Origin: Rhodococcus tibetensis
Lineage (GTDB): Bacteria; Actinomycetota; Actinomycetes; Mycobacteriales; Mycobacteriaceae
Direction of reading: 5' to 3'
DNA: 64,000 nucleotides
Assembly (NCBI RefSeq): GCF_024438035.1
Contig: NZ_JANFQF010000001.1
Span: 248,001 to 312,000 of the forward strand
Shown: one piece after another, positions 54,735-63,684 of the stretch
How the letters are laid out: each line of letters begins with the position of its first letter
Numbering within the stretch: the stretch's first letter is position 1
Translations under genes and position numbers: made by a program
Notes under the pieces: model-generated
Databases searched by the model: none
What the model saw: the letters and a program-made list of their open reading frames with translations, nothing else
What the model was told of the DNA's origin: nothing

Positions 54735-55360
54735 CGTTCCGGTCCGTCAGCTCTTCGGCCGGTCGATGCCGCCTGCGCGAGCACGTCCTCGGCCATCGCA
54801 ACGAGTTCGGCGGCCACCCGGTCGAGTGCCTGCGTGCTGCGTTGCGCTCTCGACAGCACGAGTGCGCCTTCGATCGCGGAGATCGACATGGTCGCGATCG
54901 ACTGCGCGCGGGACATGCGTACGCCTTGTTGCCAGAGTGAGGCCGCGATGGTGGCTTCCCAGGAGCTGAAGGCCTCACCCGCCGCATCCTTGGCTGTGGG
55001 GCATTCGCCGCCCTGCAGCGCGCCTGCTGCGACCGGACACCCGGCCGAATAGTCCGTGTCCACCAGTTCGCGGCGGAACAGATCGATGATCAGGACGAGA
55101 GTCTCGACGGGCCCCTTGTTCGACAGGCTCTCGCTGATGAGGGCGCCCATCAGGCCGCCTGCCCGGTGCGTGGCCTCCTCCGCCAGTTGACTCTTGCCGC
55201 CGGGGAAATGGTGATAGATCGATCCGCGCGGGGCGTCCGCGTGAGCGACGACGTCGGCGAGCGACGTCGCTTCCACGCCCCTCTCGCGGAAGAGGGTGAC
55301 CGCGCTCAGCAGCATTCGGTCGCGTGCTGTCGTTCGTCTTCCCATTATGTCGACCAGCAT
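54731..55360 (-). CDS. TetR-family regulator, LmrA/YxaF-like
   Basis: The product has 209 residues. The DNA-binding domain is RMLLSAVTLFRERGVEATSL and HADAPRGSIYHHFPGGKSQL; the ligand domain has the YSAGCPVAAGAL motif of the LmrA/YxaF branch. Its stop overlaps the M20 stop. Start 55360 is taken (AAGAG upstream); ATG 55345 is possible. Divergent from the MFS gene and probably its repressor. Confidence 0.92.
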   Translation of the reverse strand: MLVDIMGRRTTARDRMLLSAVTLFRERGVEATSLADVVAHADAPRGSIYHHFPGGKSQLAEEATHRAGGLMGALISESLSNKGPVETLVLIIDLFRRELVDTDYSAGCPVAAGALQGGECPTAKDAAGEAFSSWEATIAASLWQQGVRMSRAQSIATMSISAIEGALVLSRAQRSTQALDRVAAELVAMAEDVLAQAASTGRRADGPER

Positions 55361-55388
55361 AGCTCTTCGACATGTTTCGGGTGATGGG

Positions 55389-55419
55389 TATCCCGATCAT
55401 GCGCCCTTTGTGCGGGATA
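55389..55419. promoter_or_regulatory. Inverted repeat TATCCCG-N17-CGGGATA, candidate TetR operator
   Basis: Seven-base exact arms in the 156-base divergent region between the TetR gene and the MFS gene. Spacing suits TetR dimers. Confidence 0.5.
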
Positions 55420-55516
55420 TGAGCGACGACACACATTGACTGTTACGAGCGGTTACGTCTATCGTCGCCGCAGGAGATATGCAAGCCCGCATAACAGCGA
55501 CGAGGAGTCGATTCCG

Positions 55517-57169
55517 GTGCCACACTCAACGGCGGTACATTCAGCCGCGCCTCGAACTACCGACAGCGGCCTGAGCCGAAGAGCGCGCTACCTTGCACTC
55601 TTCGTCATCTGCCTGGCCGAACTGCTCGTTGTCCTCGACAACACCATCGTCAACGTCGCGCTGCCCTCTCTCGGCGTGGAGTTGCACACCGACATCAGTG
55701 GCCTGCAGTGGGTGGTGGACGCCTACACCCTGACGTTCGCTGGGTTGCTGCTCGCGTTCGGCCACCTCGGTGACCGGTACGGGCGGCGGCGGGTCATGAT
55801 GATCGGACTGGCCGGTGTCGCCGTCATGTCGGTGGGCGGAGCCCTCGCGACCGACCTGGGTCAGGTGATCGCCGCGCGGGCCGCCATGGGTGTGTTCGCC
55901 GCCGCGGTGTTCCCCGCGACTCTCGCGCTGATCATCAACATCTTCCACGATGTAAAGGAACGGGCGATTGCCATTGCCGCCTGGACGGCCATGGCCGGAA
56001 TCGCCATCGCTATCGGCCCGACCGCGGGTGGCTGGCTCCTCGAGCACTTCTCGTGGCACTCGGTGTTCTGGATCAACGTACCGGTGGCGGTGGTCGTGCT
56101 GGTTCTCACTCGACTCCTCGTCCCGGAGTCGAAGACCACGCACGTCGGCAGGATCGACCTGCTCGGGATCGCCTTCTCGCTCCTCAGTGTGACCACGTTG
56201 GTATGGACGATCATCGAAGCGCCACACCAAGGATGGGTCTCGGCGATCAGCCTGTCCGGCTACGCCCTGTCGGTAGTGTTCTTCGCGGCGTTCGTGTGGT
56301 GGGAATTGCGCACGGATTCGCCGGTGCTCAATATGGCGCTGTTCCGTATTCGGCGGTTCTCGCTGCCGGCGTTGGCGATCGCGGTTGCCTACTTCAGCAT
56401 GTTCGGATTCCTCTTCATGATTACCCAGTACTTCCAGGGCGTCATGGAACTGACGCCGCTGCAATTCGGGATCCACTCGTTGCCCTTCGCCGCTGCCATC
56501 GCCGTCGGCGCGCCGCTGGCCACGCTGATCGCGCAACGGATCGGCACCACAGCAGTCATCGTGTTCGGTCTCGTCGTGATGAGTGTCGGAATGTTCATCG
56601 CCGGGCAGGTGAAGGTCGAAACCCCGTACCTGGGGGCGGTGGTCGTGTCGATGGTGTTGATGGGACTGGGGCTGGCGATCGTGCAGGGACCGGCCACCGA
56701 GTCGATCATGTCTTCGGTGCCGCTCGAGGAGGCCGGGGCCGGTTCGGCTGTGAACGACACGACCCGCGAGGCGGGCGGCACCCTCGGCGTCGCAGTACTG
56801 GGGTCGATCGTGGCTTCGGTGTACACCACCAAGATCGGACCACGCGTCGATGCGATCCCCGACTTCCTGATGACGCCCTACGAGAAGAGCTTTGCGCGTG
56901 AAACCGTGATCAGCGTGCTCGAAATCGTGAAGCGACCGACCATTCCCGCGTTCGCACAGCAAAAGGCCGATCTCGTCTACGCCATGAAGGCGGCGTCGCT
57001 GGAAGGCTTCCAACTAGCCTCCTACGTCACCGTGTCGGTCTCACTTCTCGTCGCTGTGGCAGTGGCCGTCTTCCTGCCGTGGAAGCCTGCAGGCGACTCC
57101 GTCCTGCTGGCCTGGAAAGAGCCATCCGAGAAGAGTCCGGCATCGACGTCGAAGGAATCGCTCGTATGA
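55517..57169 (+). CDS. DHA2-type MFS drug exporter
   Basis: The product has 550 residues from GTG 55517 (GAGGAG upstream); the frame is open to 55436. Fourteen membrane helices; LVVLDNTIVNVALPSLGVEL at helix 1, FGHLGDRYGRRRVMM between helices 2 and 3 and the helix 5 motif AGIAIAIGPTAGGWLLEHFS are those of EmrB/QacA antiporters. The stop overlaps the start of the flavin reductase. Substrate unknown. Confidence 0.93.
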   Translation: MPHSTAVHSAAPRTTDSGLSRRARYLALFVICLAELLVVLDNTIVNVALPSLGVELHTDISGLQWVVDAYTLTFAGLLLAFGHLGDRYGRRRVMMIGLAGVAVMSVGGALATDLGQVIAARAAMGVFAAAVFPATLALIINIFHDVKERAIAIAAWTAMAGIAIAIGPTAGGWLLEHFSWHSVFWINVPVAVVVLVLTRLLVPESKTTHVGRIDLLGIAFSLLSVTTLVWTIIEAPHQGWVSAISLSGYALSVVFFAAFVWWELRTDSPVLNMALFRIRRFSLPALAIAVAYFSMFGFLFMITQYFQGVMELTPLQFGIHSLPFAAAIAVGAPLATLIAQRIGTTAVIVFGLVVMSVGMFIAGQVKVETPYLGAVVVSMVLMGLGLAIVQGPATESIMSSVPLEEAGAGSAVNDTTREAGGTLGVAVLGSIVASVYTTKIGPRVDAIPDFLMTPYEKSFARETVISVLEIVKRPTIPAFAQQKADLVYAMKAASLEGFQLASYVTVSVSLLVAVAVAVFLPWKPAGDSVLLAWKEPSEKSPASTSKESLV

Positions 57170-58449
57170 ACAACGAACAGACGGTGAAGAACACGAGTAC
57201 CGAGCTGACCGATCCGCTCGAGCTTCGCTGTGGTCAGTTGTTGCCCAACCGGCTGATGAAGGCGGCACTCAGTGAGGGACTCGCGAACGAGGGGCACGGT
57301 CCCGACTCTCGCCTCGAACGCCTCTATACCCGCTGGGGCAGTGGCGGCTACGGACTCGTCGTCACGGGAAACGTCATGGTCGATCGCAGCCAACTGGGCG
57401 AACCGGGCAATGTGGTCCTCGATGACGACCGCGACCTCGACGGGCTCACCCGATGGGCCAAGGCCACACAGGACGGTGGCGCACCGATCTGGATGCAGTT
57501 GAACCACCCCGGACGGCAGGCGAATCCGCTGGTGACCCGTACGCGTCCCGTCGCCCCCTCGGCGATAGCGTCGAACATTCCCGGCATGACCACACCACGC
57601 GAGCTGACCGATTCCGAGATCGAGAACATCATCGATCGATTCGCCGCGGCTGCGGGTGTCGCAGAGACGGCCGGCTTCAACGGCGTGGAGATACACGGTG
57701 CGCACGGATACCTGGTGTCCCAGTTCCTCTCGCCGCTGTCGAATCAGCGCACCGACCGCTGGGGCGGCGACTCCGAACGTAGGATGCGGTTCGTTCTCGA
57801 AGTAGTCCGCCGGATCCGCTCCGTCGTTGCACCGGGCTTCGCTGTCGGCATCAAACTGAACTCCGCAGATTTCCAGCGCGGGGGATTCACCGAGACCGAG
57901 TCACGCTCGGTGGTCGAGCAGCTGTCTGCCGAGAGCATCGACCTGATCGAAATCAGTGGCGGTAGCTACGAATCCCCGGCCATGATGGGCCGGAATGCCA
58001 GCGTATCCACCAGTACGAGGCAGCGGGAGGCCTACTTCCTCGACTACGCCGCGTCGGTGCGCGAGTCGGCGGGCGACGTACCGCTTGCGGTCACCGGCGG
58101 ATTCCGCTCGCGCTCCGCCATGGCTCAGGCCGTCGATTCCGGAGCATGCGACGTAATCGGTCTCGGCCGGCCGACGGTGACCACCCCCGATGCGGGATCG
58201 GCACTTCTCGTGGCAGGTGACGATCGAGTCGACACCATCCCGGTGTCCTTCGGTCTGCGCGGCAGGCTGTCCAGGGTCGCGAATCTCCGGGCTCTGGACG
58301 GGGCCCTGGACCTGCAGTGGCACACCGACCAACTGGACCGGCTCGGCGCCGGAAAGGACCCCGACCTCGAACGGCCGTGGTGGAAGACGGCGGCGTCGAT
58401 GATCAACCGGAACGGCGTCGGCGCCCTCCGTAGCAAGCGGGGTGGCTGA
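57166..58449 (+). CDS. Old-yellow-enzyme family NADH:flavin oxidoreductase
   Basis: The product has 427 residues from ATG 57166, overlapping the MFS stop. FMN barrel features: LPNRLMKAALSEGLAN, WMQLNHPGRQAN, GVEIHGAHGYLVSQFLSPLS and SNQRTDRWGGDSERRM. Reduces activated C=C bonds of electrophiles. Co-expression with an exporter under one TetR suggests paired reduction and efflux of a toxic compound, which is inference. Confidence 0.92.
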   Translation: MNNEQTVKNTSTELTDPLELRCGQLLPNRLMKAALSEGLANEGHGPDSRLERLYTRWGSGGYGLVVTGNVMVDRSQLGEPGNVVLDDDRDLDGLTRWAKATQDGGAPIWMQLNHPGRQANPLVTRTRPVAPSAIASNIPGMTTPRELTDSEIENIIDRFAAAAGVAETAGFNGVEIHGAHGYLVSQFLSPLSNQRTDRWGGDSERRMRFVLEVVRRIRSVVAPGFAVGIKLNSADFQRGGFTETESRSVVEQLSAESIDLIEISGGSYESPAMMGRNASVSTSTRQREAYFLDYAASVRESAGDVPLAVTGGFRSRSAMAQAVDSGACDVIGLGRPTVTTPDAGSALLVAGDDRVDTIPVSFGLRGRLSRVANLRALDGALDLQWHTDQLDRLGAGKDPDLERPWWKTAASMINRNGVGALRSKRGG

Positions 58450-58470
58450 CCGAGAAACGGCAGGTCTTCC

Positions 58471-59160
58471 TCAGCGCAGCGCGTACCGTACCTGCGGTCG
58501 TCCCGCCCGGCCGTATTCCGTGTGCCGGGCGAGGACGCCGTCGTCGGCCAGTCGCTCGAGGTACCGCCATGCGGTCACCCGCGACACTCCGATCGCGGCG
58601 GCCACCTCGGCTGCAGTCAGGGGCCCCGCCGCGTCGCGGATGCACGCGGACACGTGGTCGAGGGTTTGCGGGGCAACACCCTTCGGGGCGCTCGCGCGCT
58701 CGTCGGAGGTGCGGAGGGCGGACATTGCCCGGTCGATGTCTTGTTGACTCAACGCGTTGCTCCCGGCCGGAAGCGCATCCCGGAACTCGCGATACCGTTC
58801 GAGCTTGTCACGGAAAGCGGCGAAGGTGAACGGCTTCAGCAGATACAGCGCTATCCCGCGGGCCACCGCGGTACGCACCAACTCGAGGTCGCGGGCCGAG
58901 GTGACAGCGATGACGTCGGGGCTGGGGCGGATCCCGCTCAGTGCGGCCGCCACGTCGAGACCACTCGAATCCGGCAAACCGAAGTCGAGCAGAACGAGAT
59001 CGATCGGATCCTCGGTGCCGCCCGCCTCCGCGACGGCGCGCATCGCACTGCTGCCGTCATGGACGACAGTATGCACGGAGAACCCAGGCACCCGCTCGAC
59101 GTACGCACGATGAGCCTCGGCGATCAGTGGCTCGTCCTCGACAATCATCACTCGAATCAC
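58471..59160 (-). CDS. CitB/DcuR-type response regulator
   Basis: This 229-residue regulator has a receiver domain VMIVEDEPLIAEAHRAYVER, phospho-Asp in LVLLDFGLPDSSG and Lys in LYLLKPFTF; the C-terminal helix-turn-helix is AAEVAAAIGVSRVTAWRYLE. Its start overlaps the sensor stop. The type controls C4-dicarboxylate or citrate uptake in other bacteria; the divergent dctA fits. Confidence 0.94.
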   Translation of the reverse strand: MIRVMIVEDEPLIAEAHRAYVERVPGFSVHTVVHDGSSAMRAVAEAGGTEDPIDLVLLDFGLPDSSGLDVAAALSGIRPSPDVIAVTSARDLELVRTAVARGIALYLLKPFTFAAFRDKLERYREFRDALPAGSNALSQQDIDRAMSALRTSDERASAPKGVAPQTLDHVSACIRDAAGPLTAAEVAAAIGVSRVTAWRYLERLADDGVLARHTEYGRAGRPQVRYALR

Positions 59161-60761
59161 GAAGCCGCTCCGGTGATCGGTATCTCGACGACGATCATCG
59201 ACCCCAGTGAAGGTTCCGTGCGGATCGTCCCTCCGTGGCGCACCACGACCTGGACGACGAGGGCGAGTCCCAATCCACGCTGGCCGGACTTCGTGGAATA
59301 GCCACGGGTAGCGGCCTTGTCGAACTCCTCCGCGGGAATGCCCGGACCGCTGTCCGCAACACGCACCACCATCGACGAATCCTCCTCACATACCGTGACT
59401 TCCACCCAGGGACCGTCTGTCGTCTGCTCGGCAGATCCGCGCGCGGCGTCGATGGCATTGTCCACGAGATTACCCACCAGCGTGACCAGTTCACGCGGTG
59501 TCAGCGGAGCGACCGGGCCCAACGCGGTGTCCTCGGTGACGATCAGGTCGACACCTCGTTCCGCTGCCACACCCACCTTGCCGAGCAGCAGTGCTGCCAG
59601 CGCCGGTTCGTGTACTGCCGTCATCAGCCGGTCGATCAGTTCCTGTGACAGGCGCAGATCATCCGTGGCGAACGCGATCGCGTCCTCGTAGCGGCCCAAT
59701 TCCACCATCGTGATGATCGTGTGTAGCCGGTTCGCCGACTCGTGGGCCTGCGAACGCAATGACTCGGCGAATCCGCGCACGGAATCGAGTTCGCCCATGA
59801 CACTTTGCATTTCGGTGCGGTCACGCAAGGTGAGTACCGTACCGATGCGTCGGCCCTCCCATTCGACGGGTTCACGGCTGACGAGGAGCACGCGATCGGT
59901 GGTCAGATGTATCTCGTCGCGCGGCTCGCCGGTGTCCGAAGGGGAAGCGGCCGTGCGCAGCGACGGTGGCAGGGCGGCAACGGGTACCGGGCCGTCGGAT
60001 AGGTCGAGGAGACGACGGGCCTCGTCGTTCACCACCTCGGCGGTGGCGCCTTCGCCGTTGTCTCGACCGAGGACCACCAGACCCTCGCCGATCGAATGCA
60101 GGACGGCGTCGTGATGCTCGTACATACGCCGCAGTTCGTCGGGCGCCATTCCGAGTGTCTGACGGCGCAGCCGCCGGCTCAGCAGGAACGAGCCGGCGGC
60201 GGACACCACGAGTCCGATTGCGGCGACCGTGAAGATGGTGGGCAGGCTTTCCGCCACCTGGCCGCCGATCTTCTCGCGGGTGACACCTACGGAGACGAGA
60301 CCGACGAGGCGGCCGCCGTCGTAGATGGGCGCGACCGCCCGGATGGACGGGCCCAGCGAACCGGCGTACGTCTCGGTGAACGTTTCCCCGGCGAGCGCAC
60401 GCTCGATGTTTCCGGTGAACGTGCCGCCGATGAGCTCGGGACTGGTGTGCGTGAAACGCGTGCGGTCGGGCGCCATCACCACGACGAAATCGGTTCCGGT
60501 GGCCGTGCGGATGCGCTCGGTCTGCGGTTGGAGGACCGCGCTGGGATCAGGAGTGCGCAGAGCGGCGACGGTGCCGTCGGACAATGCGAGGGCCGTGGCC
60601 ACCGCCGTCACCGAGCGCCGGGTGCTGTCGTCGCTGTCGCGTCGCTGATCGAGGACCGCGAGCAAGGTTCCCGCAGCGATCACCAGCGTCAATACCACCA
60701 GCTGTAGGAGGAACAGCTGACGCGCCACGCTCATGGGCTGTCTCGGCAGTTGGTGAGGCAC
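59157..60761 (-). CDS. CitA/DcuS-type sensor histidine kinase
   Basis: The product has 534 residues from GTG 60761 (AGGAGA six bases upstream; the frame extends to 60800). Two membrane helices bracket a PASTA-less periplasmic PAS/Cache domain (TGTDFVVVMAPDRTRFTHTS, SLGPSIRAVAPIYDGG), then a cytoplasmic PAS, the His in LRSQAHESANRLHTI and an ATPase domain with VGNLVDNAIDAAR and SGQRGLGLALV. Probably senses C4-dicarboxylates. Confidence 0.94.
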   Translation of the reverse strand: MPHQLPRQPMSVARQLFLLQLVVLTLVIAAGTLLAVLDQRRDSDDSTRRSVTAVATALALSDGTVAALRTPDPSAVLQPQTERIRTATGTDFVVVMAPDRTRFTHTSPELIGGTFTGNIERALAGETFTETYAGSLGPSIRAVAPIYDGGRLVGLVSVGVTREKIGGQVAESLPTIFTVAAIGLVVSAAGSFLLSRRLRRQTLGMAPDELRRMYEHHDAVLHSIGEGLVVLGRDNGEGATAEVVNDEARRLLDLSDGPVPVAALPPSLRTAASPSDTGEPRDEIHLTTDRVLLVSREPVEWEGRRIGTVLTLRDRTEMQSVMGELDSVRGFAESLRSQAHESANRLHTIITMVELGRYEDAIAFATDDLRLSQELIDRLMTAVHEPALAALLLGKVGVAAERGVDLIVTEDTALGPVAPLTPRELVTLVGNLVDNAIDAARGSAEQTTDGPWVEVTVCEEDSSMVVRVADSGPGIPAEEFDKAATRGYSTKSGQRGLGLALVVQVVVRHGGTIRTEPSLGSMIVVEIPITGAAS

Positions 60762-60813
60762 CGCAGCTCTCCTGAACGTAATGAACACAAACTTCTCCAA
60801 CCGAGCGATCGCT

Positions 60814-60832
60814 TACAAGATTCTCTACAAGA
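60814..60832. promoter_or_regulatory. Direct repeat TACAAGA x2 upstream of dctA
   Basis: TACAAGA at 60814 and 60826, a 12-base period, in the divergent region between the kinase and dctA. A candidate site for the CitB-type regulator. Confidence 0.45.
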
Positions 60833-60894
60833 CGTGATCGCGGTCACTACCCGGCTTACCGATCAGCTTGCCATTCGAACTGGAGGACCACCCC

Positions 60895-62283
60895 ATGAGC
60901 ACTGCGACAGGGAAAACGAAGAAGCGTGACCGTACCCACTGGTTGTACATGGGGGTCATCGTCGCCGTGATTGCGGGCGTTCTCGTCGGATGGCTTGCGC
61001 CGGGGGCCGGCAAGTCGCTCGGCGTCCTGGGCACGATGTTCGTCGACCTGATCAAGATGATGATCAGCCCGGTGATCTTCTGCACCATCGTGCTGGGAAT
61101 CGGATCCGTGAAGGCAGCGGCCAAGGTGGGCAAGGTCGGCGGGCTCGCTCTCACCTACTTCATCGGCATGTCGACCGTCGCCCTCGGTATCGGCTTGGTG
61201 GTGGGCAACCTCCTCGACCCGGGAAGCGGCCTGAACATCAGCCCGGACACCGCCGGAACCGGCGCCCAGCTGGCCGAGAAGGCGCACGGTGCAGGCGGCA
61301 CCGTGGAGTTCCTCGGCTCGATCATCCCCACGTCGCTGCTCTCCTCCCTCACCGAGGGAAGCGTCCTGCAGACGCTGTTCGTTGCACTGCTCGTCGGCTT
61401 CGGTCTGCAGGCCCTCGGTAAGCAGGGTGAGCCGATCCTGCGCGGTGTCGGCTACGTGCAGAAACTCGTGTTCAAGATCCTGTCGATGATCCTGTGGCTC
61501 GCTCCCATCGGCGCGTTCGGTGCCATCGCCAACGTGGTCGGACAGACCGGACTCGGCGCGGTCGTGCAACTTGCCACCTTGATGCTGGGCTTCTACCTGA
61601 CCTGCTTGATCTTCGTGTTCGGTGTCCTCGGCTCCATCCTGCGCGTCGTCGCCGGCGTCTCGATCTTCAAGCTCGTCCGGTACCTGGCACGCGAATACCT
61701 GCTGATCTTCGCCACGTCCTCGTCCGAATCGGCCCTGCCCCGCCTCATCGCGAAGATGGAGCACATCGGCGTCGAGCGCACCACCGTCGGTGTCGTGGTC
61801 CCGACCGGATACTCGTTCAACCTCGACGGCACCGCCATCTACCTGACCATGGCATCGATCTTCATCGCCGATGCGATGGGCCAGCCGCTCTCGTTCCCCG
61901 AGCAGCTGTCGCTGCTGGTGTTCATGATCATCGCGTCCAAGGGCGCCGCCGGAGTGAGTGGTGCAGGTCTCGCCACCCTCGCCGGTGGACTGCAGAGCCA
62001 TCGCCCGGAACTGCTCGACGGCGTCGGACTGATCGTCGGCATCGACCGGTTCATGTCCGAGGCGCGCGCCGTCACCAACTTCTCCGGAAATGCCGTTGCA
62101 ACGCTGCTCGTCGGTTCGTGGACCCACACCGTCGACAACGACCGCGTCCGCAACGTCCTCGACGGGAAGCTGCCCTTCGACGAGGAGACGATGGTCGACG
62201 ACGGTCACGGCGAGGTCGTCGAGGAGGAGAAGGCGACGCCTGCTGCCCGCGAGGACGACGCACGCGTACTGCTCACCCACTGA
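60895..62283 (+). CDS. dctA: C4-dicarboxylate:cation symporter (DAACS family)
   Basis: The product has 462 residues from ATG 60895 behind GGAGG. Imports succinate, fumarate or malate with cations. The family signature FATSSSESALPRLIAKME and VVPTGYSFNLDGTAIYLTMA form the substrate site; SKGAAGVSGAG is helical hairpin 2. An acidic C-terminal tail follows. Control by the divergent two-component pair is likely. Confidence 0.96.
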   Translation: MSTATGKTKKRDRTHWLYMGVIVAVIAGVLVGWLAPGAGKSLGVLGTMFVDLIKMMISPVIFCTIVLGIGSVKAAAKVGKVGGLALTYFIGMSTVALGIGLVVGNLLDPGSGLNISPDTAGTGAQLAEKAHGAGGTVEFLGSIIPTSLLSSLTEGSVLQTLFVALLVGFGLQALGKQGEPILRGVGYVQKLVFKILSMILWLAPIGAFGAIANVVGQTGLGAVVQLATLMLGFYLTCLIFVFGVLGSILRVVAGVSIFKLVRYLAREYLLIFATSSSESALPRLIAKMEHIGVERTTVGVVVPTGYSFNLDGTAIYLTMASIFIADAMGQPLSFPEQLSLLVFMIIASKGAAGVSGAGLATLAGGLQSHRPELLDGVGLIVGIDRFMSEARAVTNFSGNAVATLLVGSWTHTVDNDRVRNVLDGKLPFDEETMVDDGHGEVVEEEKATPAAREDDARVLLTH

Positions 62284-62318
62284 AAGATACGAACTGACAC
62301 CACGTACGGATGAAGGAA

Positions 62319-62365
62319 GGGCTGTGCGCCCGGGCGGATCTCACGCCTGGGCGCACAACCCTTTT
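62319..62365 (+). terminator. Terminator after dctA
   Basis: An imperfect GC-rich stem (GGGCTGTGCGCCC against GGGCGCACAACCC, with inner CGGGCG/CGCCTG) followed by TTTT. Confidence 0.75.
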
Positions 62366-62383
62366 GTCGCTACGTTGGGTGTC

Positions 62384-62878
62384 ATGACGACTCCTGTGCA
62401 GAACATTGCCATCAACACCCTGGGCGGCGTGCCCACCTCGCTCGGCGAATACGACGGGCGCGCAGTCCTCGTGGTGAACGTGGCCTCCAAGTGTGGGCTC
62501 ACCCCGCAGTACAAGACCCTCGAGCAGCTGGCGGTGGACTACGCCGGCCGCGGCCTCAGCGTCATCGGGATTCCGTGCAACCAATTCATGGGACAGGAGC
62601 CCGGCACCCCCGAAGAGATCGAGACGTTCTGCTCCACCACTTACGGCGTCACCTTCCCCTTGTTCGAGAAGATCGAGGTGAACGGAGAGAACCGTCATCC
62701 GCTGTACGAAGAGCTGACCAAGGCCGCGGACGCCGAGGGCGAGGCCGGGGACGTGCAATGGAACTTCGAGAAGTTCCTCGTCGCACCCGACGGCACCGTC
62801 GTGAATCGGTTCCGTCCCCGCACCGAACCCGACGCCCCCGAGGTCGTCGCAGCCATCGAGGCCGTCCTGCCGAAGTAG
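62384..62878 (+). CDS. Glutathione peroxidase-family thiol peroxidase
   Basis: The product has 164 residues from ATG 62384. Peroxidatic Cys in VNVASKCGLTPQYKTLEQL (Cys, not selenocysteine), Gln in IPCNQFMGQEPG and Trp/Asn in VQWNFEKFLV complete the active site. Actinobacterial members generally use thioredoxin rather than glutathione. Confidence 0.95.
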   Translation: MTTPVQNIAINTLGGVPTSLGEYDGRAVLVVNVASKCGLTPQYKTLEQLAVDYAGRGLSVIGIPCNQFMGQEPGTPEEIETFCSTTYGVTFPLFEKIEVNGENRHPLYEELTKAADAEGEAGDVQWNFEKFLVAPDGTVVNRFRPRTEPDAPEVVAAIEAVLPK

Positions 62879-62893
62879 GCGCCCCCGGCGCCC

Positions 62894-62933
62894 GTGCGCC
62901 TTTCCGGTTGTCCCGGCGACCAGAAAGGCGCAC
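62894..62933. terminator. Hairpin after the peroxidase gene
   Basis: GTGCGCCTTTC and GAAAGGCGCAC, 11 bp, 18-base loop, between two same-strand genes; followed by a short T-rich segment. Confidence 0.65.
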
Positions 62934-62975
62934 GACCTTTGCCTTGTGTTCACCTTGGGCTGTCACCCTGAAGCC

Positions 62976-63680
62976 ATGACCGGACAGTTGCTCGTGTCGG
63001 TGTCAGGACTCAGACAGGAAACGCGCGACTTCGCCGCCGCGTTCGCCGAGGAGATGGACGCGCGGGGCGTGCCGCTGTCGCTGCTGGTCGCTCCGCGACT
63101 GAAAGACAAATACCGCCTGGTCAACGACTCGGCGACACAGGACTGGCTGCGTATGCGCCGGTCACAGGGTGACGCCGTCGTCCTGCACGGCTATGACCAG
63201 GCTGCAACCAAACGTCGTCGCGCGGAGTTTGCGGCACTCCCCGAGCACGAAGCCCGACTGCGGTTGATCGCCGCCGACCGTGTGATGGAGCAGACCGGCC
63301 TGCGCACCCGGGTGTTCGCGCCGCCGCGCTGGCTGGCGTCGCAAGGTGCTGTCGCGGCCTTGCCTTCCGCCGGTTTTCGCCTTCTCGCGAATATGACTGC
63401 CATTCATGACCTCGAGCGGGGATCGGCCGTACGGTCGCGCGTATTGGGCATCGGCGAGGGGTTCCGGGCGGAACCGTGGTGGTGCCGGGCGCTCGTTCAC
63501 GGCTCGGGCCGCACGGCCAAGCGCGGGGGAGTGGTGCGTCTCGCGGTCACGGCCAAACAGTTGGGCACACCGGGTCCGCGGCAGGCGCTACTCGACGCCG
63601 TCGACCTGGCCCTTCGGCACGGCGCGGAGCCGACGGTATATAGGTGGCAACCGCGCCTTCCACGAATGGGCGCTGCCTGA
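62976..63680 (+). CDS. DUF2334-type polysaccharide-deacetylase-like protein
   Basis: The product has 234 residues from ATG 62976. The fold opening LLVSVSGLRQETRDFAAAF, VPLSLLVAPRLK, DAVVLHGYDQ (metal-site-like His) and FAPPRWLASQGAVAAL follow the pattern of the DUF2334/NodB-like family. The usual acidic metal ligand after strand 1 is not obvious, so catalytic status is uncertain. Confidence 0.75.
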   Translation: MTGQLLVSVSGLRQETRDFAAAFAEEMDARGVPLSLLVAPRLKDKYRLVNDSATQDWLRMRRSQGDAVVLHGYDQAATKRRRAEFAALPEHEARLRLIAADRVMEQTGLRTRVFAPPRWLASQGAVAALPSAGFRLLANMTAIHDLERGSAVRSRVLGIGEGFRAEPWWCRALVHGSGRTAKRGGVVRLAVTAKQLGTPGPRQALLDAVDLALRHGAEPTVYRWQPRLPRMGAA

Positions 63681-63684
63681 CCCG

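Noticed and set aside
60856-62280. A 474-residue minus-strand frame opposite dctA
   Set aside because: Antisense shadow of a clear transporter gene; composition is His/Asp/Gln-rich with no fold pattern.
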